In this document: in pieces, positions 1 through 6,831 of the stretch | How the letters are laid out: each line of letters opens with the position of its first letter | How positions within the stretch are numbered: the first letter of the stretch is position 1 | NCBI GenBank assembly: GCA_039199225.1 | Contig: JBCCSZ010000169.1 | Span: 1-16,542, forward strand | Length of the DNA: 16,542 nt | Source of the DNA: JBCCSZ01 sp039199225 | GTDB taxonomy: Bacteria; Bacteroidota; Bacteroidia; Chitinophagales; Saprospiraceae | Direction: 5' to 3' | Position numbers and translations under genes: made by a program | The notes under the pieces: model-generated | Database searches by the model: none | What the model was told of the DNA's origin: nothing | The model's input: the letters and a program-made list of their open reading frames with translations, nothing else

Positions 1-84
1 AAGTTGATCAAGCAAGCTTTTGGCGTTATTCGTTCTGATGTCTCTTTCGACAACCTATTTTTTTTACAATTTGAACCTAAATAA
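1..84 (+). CDS. C-terminal end of an unrecognised protein (partial)
   Basis: Reading frame 1 is open from the first base of the window to a TAA at 82-84. It gives 27 residues that end in FFLQFEPK. The composition (alternating hydrophobic and charged residues, ordinary codons for this genome) looks like a genuine protein C-terminus, and the frame closes just before the intergenic repeat begins. The gene would converge on the HAD hydrolase that ends at 240. I do not recognise the family from so short a tail, and a chance open frame of this length cannot be excluded. No terminator hairpin is visible after the stop. Confidence 0.5.
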   Translation, partial: KLIKQAFGVIRSDVSFDNLFFLQFEPK

Positions 85-110
85 TCACTTTTTTGCTTGC
101 GGGTTTACAC

Positions 111-257
111 AGTTCATCACCGTTCACTGCTCACCCGTTCACCCGCTCACTGCTCACCGTTCACCCGTTCACCGCTCACCAAATCACCTGGCTGCAGGCC
201 AATCACCAAATCACCCATCACCGCTCACCAGTTCACCGTTCACCGCTCACCGTTCAA
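111..257. repeat. Degenerate heptad tandem repeat (GGTGANN / NNTCACC)
   Basis: On the plus strand this stretch consists of about 17 units ending in TCAC, such as CGTTCAC, CGCTCAC, TGCTCAC, CAAATCAC and CCATCAC. They are spaced mostly 7-8 bp apart, with one interruption around 189-200 (CTGGCTGCAGG). On the minus strand the unit reads GGTGAAC or GGTGAGC. It fills the space between two convergent genes and extends into the last codons of the HAD gene, whose stop codon TGA (240-242) is part of a repeat unit. Its role is unknown. It resembles the short tandemly repeated heptads known from cyanobacteria (STRR) and seen in some Bacteroidota. Confidence 0.85.
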
Positions 258-935
258 CACCCCCCACAACTCCCCAAGCCCCCGAATCTCAAACGTCGGC
301 ACCACTGCTCCCGAACGAGCCTTTCCCTTCGGATTAAACCAACAAGTATCCAAACCATAATCGGCGCCTCCTTGAATATCGGAACTCAAGCTATCGCCAA
401 TCATCAGCACTTCTGAGCGATGGGGCTGGCCGGATACCTGGAAGGCGTGGTCGAAAAATGCGGCATGGGGCTTCGAGACGCCGATCTCTTCCGACACAGT
501 GATGCTGTCGAAATAAGAGACCATATCGTTTTTGTGCAGCCGGGGGCGCTGGACAGCCTTTAGCCCATTGGTCACCACCCCGAGCCGGTATTTTCCTTGC
601 AACCGTCGGAGCAGCTCAAAAGCACCGAGTACCGGGAAGCGGCACTCGACCAGTTGTTGGAGGTAGTATCGACTGAGGGTCGAATGATCCACTGGTGAAC
701 CGATGTCGGCTACGAAGCGTTCAAACCGAAGATCATTCAGTAAATCTTGCCGCAGCTGACCTTTTTCAAAGGCTGTCCAACAGGCTCGGTTGATGTGATG
801 GTAACTGGCAAGCACATCCTCTGTGGGCTCGATGCCGTGGGCCAGGAGGCTGTTGCGTAGGGCATTTGCTTCGGATTGGTCGAAATCAAGTAAGGTATTG
901 TCTAGGTCAAAAAAGAGCCAATGGTAAGTTTTCAT
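240..935 (-). CDS. yjjG: YjjG-type HAD nucleotidase
   Basis: A 231-residue HAD-superfamily phosphatase, probably a cytoplasmic nucleoside 5'-monophosphatase that removes non-canonical pyrimidine nucleotides (the YjjG role in E. coli). All four HAD motifs are visible: DLDNT at 10-14 (nucleophile and acid/base Asp), VTNG at 121-124, the Lys in SKP near 155, and GDSLSSD at 180-186. The helical cap lies between motifs I and II. The length is usual for the family. The ATG at 933-935 is chosen because the HAD motif starts at residue 9, and no room exists upstream. A TAacTTTG box ends only 4 nt before this ATG, so the mRNA may be leaderless. The last residues (LNGER) and the stop codon lie inside the heptad repeat. 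The superfamily is certain; the substrate is inferred. Confidence 0.88.
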   Translation of the reverse strand: MKTYHWLFFDLDNTLLDFDQSEANALRNSLLAHGIEPTEDVLASYHHINRACWTAFEKGQLRQDLLNDLRFERFVADIGSPVDHSTLSRYYLQQLVECRFPVLGAFELLRRLQGKYRLGVVTNGLKAVQRPRLHKNDMVSYFDSITVSEEIGVSKPHAAFFDHAFQVSGQPHRSEVLMIGDSLSSDIQGGADYGLDTCWFNPKGKARSGAVVPTFEIRGLGELWGVLNGER

Positions 936-939
936 TTGC

Positions 940-947
940 CAAAGTTA
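940..947 (-). promoter_or_regulatory. Putative -7 box of the HAD gene
   Basis: The minus strand reads TAacTTTG, an exact match to the Bacteroidota -7 consensus TAnnTTTG. It lies 4 nt before the ATG. No TTTG is present at the usual 17-23 bp upstream; the nearest is 28 bp away (976-979). Transcription would start at or next to the start codon. Confidence 0.45.
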
Positions 948-964
948 TAGAAGAATTTTCTTTT

Positions 965-972
965 TACCTTTG
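965..972 (+). promoter_or_regulatory. Putative -7 box of the glycosyltransferase operon
   Basis: TAccTTTG followed by GCCGC matches the Bacteroidota -7 consensus. A TTTG at 935-938 is 26 bp upstream, slightly farther than usual. The predicted start of transcription near 977 lies after the ATG at 970, which supports the ATG at 1027 as the translation start. Confidence 0.5.
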
Positions 973-1026
973 CCGCAAATCGGAGCTTTGCAAATATTCA
1001 GCTTTTCTAACTCAATATGGACCCAA

Positions 1027-2235
1027 ATGGGGAAACTACCAAGAATTGCTATCGTTTCAGATGCCGGCTATCCGGCCCATACCACCAATACACAGCAGGT
1101 CATCAAGAATGCCAGTGCCTTTGCCCGCATTGGTCTGCCGGTCGAGTTGGTCATTCCGATGCCTTGGGACTATTATCTCAAGTCGGCAGAGCAGCTTTGC
1201 GAAGATATTTATAAGTATTACAATGTAACAGACGATCTGAAAATCAGAGCCTTGCGCTTGTTGCCAGCTACGCGCTATCGCTTGGAGAAATTTTCCCACA
1301 TGTTTGCCAGTGTCTTTTACAGTCGCTTAAAAGGCTATGATTTGGTGTATACCCGCAATGAAACCTTGGCGCTGTATTGCCTACTGGTTGGAAAGCCCTT
1401 TATTTTTGAAACTTATCGTCGCTTCGGTCACGAGTTTCCAAAGGCGATGCCCTGGCTGGCTAAGCGAGCGAGGAAGCGCGCATTGTTTGGGATGGTGCTA
1501 CACAGCGAAGTGGCGGCTCAGTCGATGGAGCAAGTGGGAATTCCCCGCGATAAAATGCTGGTATTGCACAATGGTTACGACAGCTCTGATATGGAGCCTC
1601 GACTCAGCAGAGCGAACGCCCGCAAATTGTTGAAGTTGCAGCCAAATCGTCCTCTGGCAGTGTATGCCGGCAATATGCAAAAAGGAAAAGGCATCGAGAT
1701 GTTGATCGACTTAGCTGCCGAACGGCCTGAGACTGACTTTTGCCTGGTGGGTGGAACAGCGGAAGACTTGGAGCGCCTTGGAGCCTACGCCAAGTCGAAG
1801 GGGACTGATAATGTGCTTCTGCCCGGTTGGCAGCCCATTTCAGAGGTTTCCAAGTATTTGTATGCGGCAGATGCCCTTTTGATTCCGACTACGGCTGCTC
1901 CTTTGTTGCAACACGGTCGTACCGTTCTGCCTTTTAAAATATTCCCCTATTTGGCCTCGGGAAGAGCCATACTTGCAGCCAGTACACCGGATATTGAGGA
2001 AATCTTAGTCCATCAAAAAAATGCCTATCTCGTAGAGCCAGACAACCTCCAAGCTGCTGCCGATGGCCTCAAAGCCTTATTGGATGATGCGAGCTTGAAG
2101 GAACAAATAGAAACCAATGCTATGGCGACCAGCCGCAGCCTCACCTGGGAGCAGCGGGCCGCGCGCTTTAAAAAGTGGCTGGAAGCTAAATACCGCCAGG
2201 GGGCTGTCAATCAATCGGTACAACAGGAAATCTAA
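1027..2235 (+). CDS. GT4-like glycosyltransferase (GT-B fold)
   Basis: A 402-residue cytoplasmic or membrane-associated glycosyltransferase that probably adds a sugar during cell-surface glycan or glycolipid synthesis. The N-terminal half starts with IAIVSDAGYP (7-16), the loop that opens GT-B folds. HNGYD at 181-185 marks the linker. The C-terminal half has YAGNMQKGKG (213-222), GWQP near 267, and the donor-binding region LPFKIFPYLASGRAI (301-315) followed by a Glu pair in PDIEEIL. In many GT4 enzymes this region reads KxFEYMAxG; here Pro replaces the first Glu, so the usual EX7E pattern is altered. The frame is open from 970, but the -7 box overlaps that ATG and the fold begins just after Met 1027. 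The gene is followed after 17 bp by a membrane protein and is likely in one operon with it. Donor and acceptor cannot be deduced. Confidence 0.85.
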   Translation: MGKLPRIAIVSDAGYPAHTTNTQQVIKNASAFARIGLPVELVIPMPWDYYLKSAEQLCEDIYKYYNVTDDLKIRALRLLPATRYRLEKFSHMFASVFYSRLKGYDLVYTRNETLALYCLLVGKPFIFETYRRFGHEFPKAMPWLAKRARKRALFGMVLHSEVAAQSMEQVGIPRDKMLVLHNGYDSSDMEPRLSRANARKLLKLQPNRPLAVYAGNMQKGKGIEMLIDLAAERPETDFCLVGGTAEDLERLGAYAKSKGTDNVLLPGWQPISEVSKYLYAADALLIPTTAAPLLQHGRTVLPFKIFPYLASGRAILAASTPDIEEILVHQKNAYLVEPDNLQAAADGLKALLDDASLKEQIETNAMATSRSLTWEQRAARFKKWLEAKYRQGAVNQSVQQEI

Positions 2236-2252
2236 ATCTAGCAGATCAGAGT

Positions 2253-3260
2253 ATGTCGAAAAAAATTCTACAAACCATCTTTTTTGTGCTGGGCTTAGCT
2301 GTATTTGGCTACCTGGTCTACCAATTGGGATGGGAGCAACTGGTCGATAGCATACAACTGGTTGGTTGGTATTGGGTGCCAATTATTTTGTTGGCCTTGG
2401 CTTGGCAGGCTTGTCATACCTTGGCTTGGCACGAAGTCCTGACGTTTTTTGGCCACAAAGTGAGCTTTTCGAACTTGTTTAAGCTGAAGATGATTGCCGA
2501 GGCCATCAACATGATCGTCCCTTCTGCCAACTTGGGAGGTGATACGGCCCGGGCTTCCATGATTCGAAAAGAGGTTCCGCTTTCAGGGGGTATTCCCAGT
2601 GTGATGATCGACAAGACGCTGGACTACATCTCCAAAATGTTTTTCAACATCATCGGCTTTAGTATTGCTATTTTTTACATTGATATTCCAACGGCTTGGT
2701 TTTGGGGCTGTGTTGTTTACCTCAGCTTTATTTTCATTTTTTACGCCCTTTTGGTATGGCTTCAAATTAAAGGATTAAGCGGTTGGTTGTTGACCATTAC
2801 TCGTTTGATTCCTCCCCTTCGAAAAGCCCTGGAAAAGCGTCGGGATCAACTCCAATTGTTAGATACCAATCTCAAGGAGGCTTACACCAAAGGGAGTACC
2901 CGACTTTTTGTAGCAGGACTGTGGCATTCCCTGGGGCGCATGCTGGGAATGGTTGAAATTTGGTTGGTTTTGTGGCTCTTGGGTGCATCCACCAGCTTTG
3001 TCGAAGTCTTCTTTGTTGCTGCCGTTGTCAATGTCGTTAATGGCGTGTTCTTCCTGGTACCCGGCCAGTGGGGGGTTGCCGAAGGAGCTCAGTTAAAGTT
3101 GGTAGAGCTGCTGGGCTATGGCATGACGGTTGGCCTGAGCCTCGGCATTATCCGTCGCATTCGTCGCTTGCTTTTGGTTGGTGTAGGCTTGCTGATTTTG
3201 TTGTTTTACGATAGGGGAAAGGAAATGGTAGCAAGCAAAACAAATCCCACCATTCAATGA
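2253..3260 (+). CDS. LPG-synthase TM-region / YbhN-family membrane protein
   Basis: A 335-residue integral inner-membrane protein with about eight hydrophobic segments. The first, after the start MSKKILQTIFFVLGLAVF, spans roughly residues 5-25. The segment containing AEAINMIVPSANLGGDTARA (near 87-106) followed by a PLSGG..S.MIDK stretch is typical of the lysylphosphatidylglycerol synthase transmembrane domain family (UPF0104, YbhN-like). The soluble aminoacyl transferase domain of MprF is absent. Stand-alone members are often suggested to flip or handle lipids. The gene lies 17 bp after the glycosyltransferase, so the pair may make and translocate a glycolipid; that is inference. No terminator hairpin with a T-tract is seen after the stop. 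Family assignment is confident, function is not. Confidence 0.85.
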   Translation: MSKKILQTIFFVLGLAVFGYLVYQLGWEQLVDSIQLVGWYWVPIILLALAWQACHTLAWHEVLTFFGHKVSFSNLFKLKMIAEAINMIVPSANLGGDTARASMIRKEVPLSGGIPSVMIDKTLDYISKMFFNIIGFSIAIFYIDIPTAWFWGCVVYLSFIFIFYALLVWLQIKGLSGWLLTITRLIPPLRKALEKRRDQLQLLDTNLKEAYTKGSTRLFVAGLWHSLGRMLGMVEIWLVLWLLGASTSFVEVFFVAAVVNVVNGVFFLVPGQWGVAEGAQLKLVELLGYGMTVGLSLGIIRRIRRLLLVGVGLLILLFYDRGKEMVASKTNPTIQ

Positions 3261-3279
3261 ATAATTCCATCAAACAGCT

Positions 3280-3287
3280 TATCTTTA
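3280..3287 (+). promoter_or_regulatory. Possible -7 box before the leader ORF
   Basis: TAtcTTTA matches TAnnTTTG at 5 of the 6 fixed positions and ends 4 nt before the ATG of the 25-codon leader ORF, the same spacing as in the HAD gene. No clear TTTG is found 17-23 bp upstream. A second weak candidate, TTG at 3356-3358 with AActTTTG at 3380-3387, lies downstream inside the leader. Confidence 0.25.
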
Positions 3288-3291
3288 GTGC

Positions 3292-3369
3292 ATGAACGAA
3301 ATCTTCACCACCAAGAACAGTAAACACCTGAAGCGACCCTATGCTCAGGTGCGTCTTGGTAAATGGTGA
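3292..3369 (+). CDS. Candidate 25-residue leader peptide upstream of aspartate kinase
   Basis: A small ORF (ATG 3292, TGA 3367-3369) that begins MNEIFTTKNSKHLK and ends VRLGKW. It has four Lys codons (residues 8, 11, 14, 24), tandem Thr codons (6-7) and one Ile (4), all end products of the aspartate pathway. It overlaps the first RNA hairpin of the leader: the AAA codon at 3322-3324 lies directly before the left arm 3325-3331. This is how leader peptides of amino-acid attenuators are placed. No Shine-Dalgarno sequence is visible, which is normal here; the mRNA might start at the ATG. A chance ORF of this length is quite possible, so the call rests on position, codon content and the alternative RNA structures together. 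Confidence 0.35.
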   Translation: MNEIFTTKNSKHLKRPYAQVRLGKW

Positions 3370-3427
3370 AAACACCTAAAACTTTTGAAACCAATTAAGA
3401 CATTGCCTGAGCCTCGCCGTTCGGGCA
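3304..3427 (+). promoter_or_regulatory. Structured leader RNA of aspartate kinase, attenuator-like
   Basis: First hairpin, three nested perfect arms: TTCACC 3304-3309 with GGTGAA 3365-3370, ACCAAGA 3310-3316 with TCTTGGT 3354-3360, and CACCTGA 3325-3331 with TCAGGTG 3345-3351, 20 pairs in all. Second hairpin: 3404-3412 with 3419-3427 (nine pairs, two of them G-U, loop of six), followed by TTTCT. Alternative pairing: GCTCAGG 3343-3349 with CCTGAGC 3406-3412 (seven perfect pairs), which excludes both the inner first stem and the second hairpin. This is the 1:2, 2:3, 3:4 topology of an attenuator, 40 nt before the kinase ATG. The T-tract is short, so control at translation or a fortuitous structure remains possible. 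It does not look like the much longer lysine riboswitch. Confidence 0.45.
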
Positions 3428-3467
3428 TTTCTATGTAAACAATCATTCATTCCATTACAAACAAACT

Positions 3468-4820
3468 ATGAAAGTCTTAAAATTTGGAGGAACCTCTGTC
3501 GGAGCGCCTGAAAGAATGCAACAAGTCGCCCAGTTGATTGACGATGGGCAAGCCAAGATCGTCGTTTTGTCGGCCGTATCGGGTACAACCAATAGCCTAG
3601 TAGCCATAGCTCGATCTTATTACGACAAACAGGATGAGCAAGCGAACTTACTGGTTGATGTATTGGAAAAAAAGTACGAAGATTTTTTGCATGGCCTCTA
3701 CAAACAAGAAAGCTCCAAAGAAAGAGCCCGCCGGATATTGGCCGATTCTTTTCAGTTGTTGCGTTCCTTCCATGGTGCGCTCTTTACCGAGCCAGACGAA
3801 AAGCTGATATTGGCCCAAGGCGAGTTGATTTCTACCCATCTTTTTCATTTTTATGCCGAAGAAGTTGGCTTGAAAACAGCCTTACTGCCCGCCTTATCTT
3901 TCATGCGCACCCGCGCCGGAGAGCCCGACGCACCATATATTGCTGCCAGCCTTCGGGAGGTCATTCGACAAGTGGGGACAGCCGATTATTACATCACGCA
4001 AGGCTACATTTGCAAAAATGAGTATGGTGGAATAGACAATCTCCAAAGAGGTGGTAGTGATTATACGGCTTCGTTGATTGGGGCAGCCATTGATGCCCAG
4101 GAGATTCAGATTTGGACCGACATCGATGGGATGCACAATAACGATCCTAGGGTTGTTCAACCGACTTATCCCATCAAGCAACTGGCCTTTGAGGAGGCTG
4201 CTGAGTTGGCTTATTTCGGGGCGAAGATTCTACATCCATCCAGCGTACTGCCTGCACAAAAAGCCAATATTCCGGTCCGCTTGCTCAATACGATGGAACC
4301 AGAGGCGCCCGGCACCATCATCAGCGCAGCAGGTGGTTCAGAGCCCGGCCAGGCAAAGGCGATTGCTGCAAAAGATGGCATCATTGCCATTCGCATCCGT
4401 TCTTCGCGCATGTTGTTCGCCTATGGCTTTCTCAAAAAGGTTTTCGAAATTTTTGAAAATTACCATACGCCCATCGATATGATTACTACTTCTGAGGTGG
4501 CAGTTTCTCTGACAGTCGACGAGGACAAACACCTGGATCAAATTGCCAGTGAACTGAAACAATTGGGTGTGGTTGAGATTGATCGGGAGCAAACTATTGT
4601 ATGTGTCGTCGGTTCGTTTGGCAAGGAAGAAGTAGGCGCTGGCCTGAAGGTTTTGGAATCGCTTCGAGACATTCCCATTCGGATGATTTCCTCTGGTGGA
4701 AGCCAACGCAACATCTCCGTTCTCATCGATACAGCCAACAAGGAAAAGGCCCTCATAGCCCTCAATGCTGGATTGTTTCAGCTGACTAGCCCGCCTGTCG
4801 GCCAAATCGCAGAACGATAA
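3468..4820 (+). CDS. lysC: Aspartate kinase, lysine-sensitive (LysC) type
   Basis: A 450-residue monofunctional aspartokinase. It phosphorylates L-aspartate, the first step toward lysine, threonine, methionine and diaminopimelate. The kinase domain (1 to about 285) shows KFGGTSVG at 5-12, LQRGGSDYTA at 192-201 and WTDIDGMHNNDPRVV at 216-230. Two ACT domains follow (about 305-445). The stretch with M315, GFL at 320-322 and IDMITTSEVAVSLTVD at 336-351 aligns closely with the lysine-binding region of E. coli LysC, which suggests feedback inhibition by lysine. No homoserine dehydrogenase domain is fused, unlike ThrA. The ATG at 3468 is fixed by the N-terminal KVLKFGG strand. The gene stands alone after a structured leader and overlaps the tail of the convergent antiporter gene by 35 bp. 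Enzyme identity is firm; the inhibitor is inferred. Confidence 0.94.
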   Translation: MKVLKFGGTSVGAPERMQQVAQLIDDGQAKIVVLSAVSGTTNSLVAIARSYYDKQDEQANLLVDVLEKKYEDFLHGLYKQESSKERARRILADSFQLLRSFHGALFTEPDEKLILAQGELISTHLFHFYAEEVGLKTALLPALSFMRTRAGEPDAPYIAASLREVIRQVGTADYYITQGYICKNEYGGIDNLQRGGSDYTASLIGAAIDAQEIQIWTDIDGMHNNDPRVVQPTYPIKQLAFEEAAELAYFGAKILHPSSVLPAQKANIPVRLLNTMEPEAPGTIISAAGGSEPGQAKAIAAKDGIIAIRIRSSRMLFAYGFLKKVFEIFENYHTPIDMITTSEVAVSLTVDEDKHLDQIASELKQLGVVEIDREQTIVCVVGSFGKEEVGAGLKVLESLRDIPIRMISSGGSQRNISVLIDTANKEKALIALNAGLFQLTSPPVGQIAER

Positions 4821-6819
4821 AAAACAGGATCACTATACTGACGATCAATAGCAATAAGCTGATTAGGAATCCGCCGCCCAGCATGGTTGCAATGGTCCCA
4901 CTGAGCAAACTGACCGTCCCAACCGTCAGCGCATAAGGCAACTGGGTGCGAACGTGGTCGATGTGGTTACAATCTGAGGCGAGAGAACTCAAAATCGTTG
5001 TATCTGAAATCGGCGAACAGTGGTCGCCCAAAACAGAAGCTGCCAAGACAGTGGCGATGACATTGAGCAGTATTTCCATGCTGACGTCGGGGGCGATGCC
5101 CTGCGTTTGGCAAACCGCCCAGGTAGTCGGAATCGCAATGGGGTAAAGGATGGCCATGGTACTCCAACTCGACCCGGTTGAGAAGGCAATCAGCGATGCC
5201 AGTATAAAAATGATGGCTGGCAGGGCATAAGGACTAACGCTGTCCTGTAGTATAGCCGTCAAGTAATTGGCCGTGTGCAACTCTTCGGTGGTGATGGCCA
5301 GCGACCAGGCTAGTGTCAGAATGATGAGGGCCGGGAGCATGGTTTTGAAGCCAGTGACCAAGGTGTGGATGGAGTCCATCAGCTTCATGATGCGGCCGCT
5401 TAGGGTCAAGACCAAGGCTACTAAGACGCCCGATAAGGAGGCCCAAAGCAGGGCTATGTAGGAATCAGATTTTCCGATGAGGGTTCCCATTTTCATAAAA
5501 AAGGAGGCATTTTCATCTCCAATCACGGCCCCCATATTGGCCCAAATCTGCCCCCAACTCATGGGGATGTTTCGCCCAGCTTCGTTCAACTCTGCATGCA
5601 AACTTTCCATCCCAGTACTCAACAAACCAAAAATGGTCATCAGAATGACGGTGGCTACGGGCAGTACAGCATTGTGCCACTTGAGGGGCGCCCCTTTTAC
5701 TGGCGTGAGGTCTTCCATATTGGGCTCGTCTTCAGCAGCCGTAGCAGCCGGAGAAACCTGCCCAGTGGTACGCGCCCGCTGCTCAGCCTTGAACATGGGA
5801 CCATAGTCTCGCCCAAGGTAAATGAGGATCAGAATAAACAAGAGGGTCAATATCGGATAGAAAGAATATTTCAATGAGCTGATGAAAATAGAGTAGGGGC
5901 TGAGGGATGTATCAAAATCCTGGAGCTGTTGAATGCCTCCTTCGATGTAACCCAGCTCGGCACCAATCCAGGTGGTAATAAAGGCGACGGCCGAAACAGG
6001 AGCCGCTGTACTGTCTACGATATAAGCGAGTTTTTCCCTGGAAATTTTAAACTTGTCTGTCACCGAGCGCATGGTATTGCCGACAATGAGTGTATTGGCA
6101 TAATCATCGAAAAAGATGGCAACACCCAGCAACCAAGTGATAAACTGTGTGCTGCGCGCAGAGCGGGCGTATTTGGAAAGCGCCAGTACAACCCCTGCCA
6201 TTCCGCCATTGCGGGAAATCAAGGCGACCATTCCGCCGACCAAGAGGGAAAACACAATGACCGATAGATGCCCACTGTCTCCCAATGCTTGGATGACATA
6301 CTTTTGAACGACCTCCAGAAAACTGCTGAAGACGGTCCCAAAGCGCATTCCTCCTGCAATAAAGGCGCCTGCCCAAATGCCAATGAATAGAGAGATGACC
6401 ACTTCTTTGAAAATCAACGCCAGGAAAATAGCGACCAAGGGCGGAAGGATGGCCAGCCAAGCTGGGATGTGCTTGACCCGATAATTGCCCGGTGAACGGC
6501 TGGATATGTGATAGAGTTGATAAAAACTGCTATTGCTTGTCTCCGATTCCAACATGACCAACTTCCCCTTTTGATTGACCTCAAAGAGGTGTTTGGCAAC
6601 GCCATTTTCAAACAACAGAAAAATTTCCTCTCCACCAATTTTGACCTTTGCCGTTCCATTCGCACCTGCTTTGCGAAACAACAAATAATCTTTACCCGAT
6701 TGTTGTTGCATTTCGAGCTGGAAATCATCCAATTCCAATGAAGGGGAATCTTGAGCAGAGATATTGACATGTAGGTTGCAGAACAGTACAAGAACAAGTA
6801 GGCGGATGTAATTTCTCAT
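4786..6819 (-). CDS. nhaC: NhaC-family Na+/H+ antiporter with periplasmic N-terminal domain
   Basis: A 677-residue inner-membrane antiporter that probably exchanges Na+ for H+. The NhaC signatures are visible: FFDDYANTLIVGNTMRS (236-252) with its Asp pair, the STAAPVSAVAF helix (270-280), a TGSSWSTMAI segment, and GDHCSPISDTT (598-608). Multiple hydrophobic segments start near residue 118. The first 22 residues (MRNYIRLLVLVLFCNLHVNI..) form a signal peptide, and residues 23 to about 115 form a soluble beta-rich domain facing the periplasm, so the protein is longer than simple NhaC. The frame is open to 6849, but the Met at 6819 is chosen because it begins the signal peptide directly. The stop TAG lies inside the end of the aspartate kinase gene. 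The protein shares a short divergent region with the FG-GAP gene. The exact ion or organic partner is not certain; relatives exchange malate and lactate. Confidence 0.88.
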   Translation of the reverse strand: MRNYIRLLVLVLFCNLHVNISAQDSPSLELDDFQLEMQQQSGKDYLLFRKAGANGTAKVKIGGEEIFLLFENGVAKHLFEVNQKGKLVMLESETSNSSFYQLYHISSRSPGNYRVKHIPAWLAILPPLVAIFLALIFKEVVISLFIGIWAGAFIAGGMRFGTVFSSFLEVVQKYVIQALGDSGHLSVIVFSLLVGGMVALISRNGGMAGVVLALSKYARSARSTQFITWLLGVAIFFDDYANTLIVGNTMRSVTDKFKISREKLAYIVDSTAAPVSAVAFITTWIGAELGYIEGGIQQLQDFDTSLSPYSIFISSLKYSFYPILTLLFILILIYLGRDYGPMFKAEQRARTTGQVSPAATAAEDEPNMEDLTPVKGAPLKWHNAVLPVATVILMTIFGLLSTGMESLHAELNEAGRNIPMSWGQIWANMGAVIGDENASFFMKMGTLIGKSDSYIALLWASLSGVLVALVLTLSGRIMKLMDSIHTLVTGFKTMLPALIILTLAWSLAITTEELHTANYLTAILQDSVSPYALPAIIFILASLIAFSTGSSWSTMAILYPIAIPTTWAVCQTQGIAPDVSMEILLNVIATVLAASVLGDHCSPISDTTILSSLASDCNHIDHVRTQLPYALTVGTVSLLSGTIATMLGGGFLISLLLLIVSIVILFFIVLRFGRQAG

Positions 6820-6831
6820 ATTGATTTTTCG

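Noticed and set aside
20..416. Three overlapping plus-strand frames of 87-107 codons across the heptad repeat
   Set aside because: They exist only because the CACCGTT-type repeat lacks stops in all plus-strand frames. The translations are Pro/His/Ser low-complexity, and they continue antisense into the HAD gene.
970..1026. N-terminal extension of the glycosyltransferase (ATG 970)
   Set aside because: The ATG lies inside the TAccTTTG box, and the 19 extra residues precede the first GT-B strand.
3280..3467. Lysine riboswitch upstream of lysC
   Set aside because: The leader is shorter than the usual riboswitch, which needs about 170-180 nt and a five-helix junction, and I do not see its conserved core. 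The pairing pattern fits an attenuator better.
4338..4805. 155-codon minus-strand frame inside lysC
   Set aside because: It is the antisense shadow of the well-conserved ACT region, with no recognisable domain.
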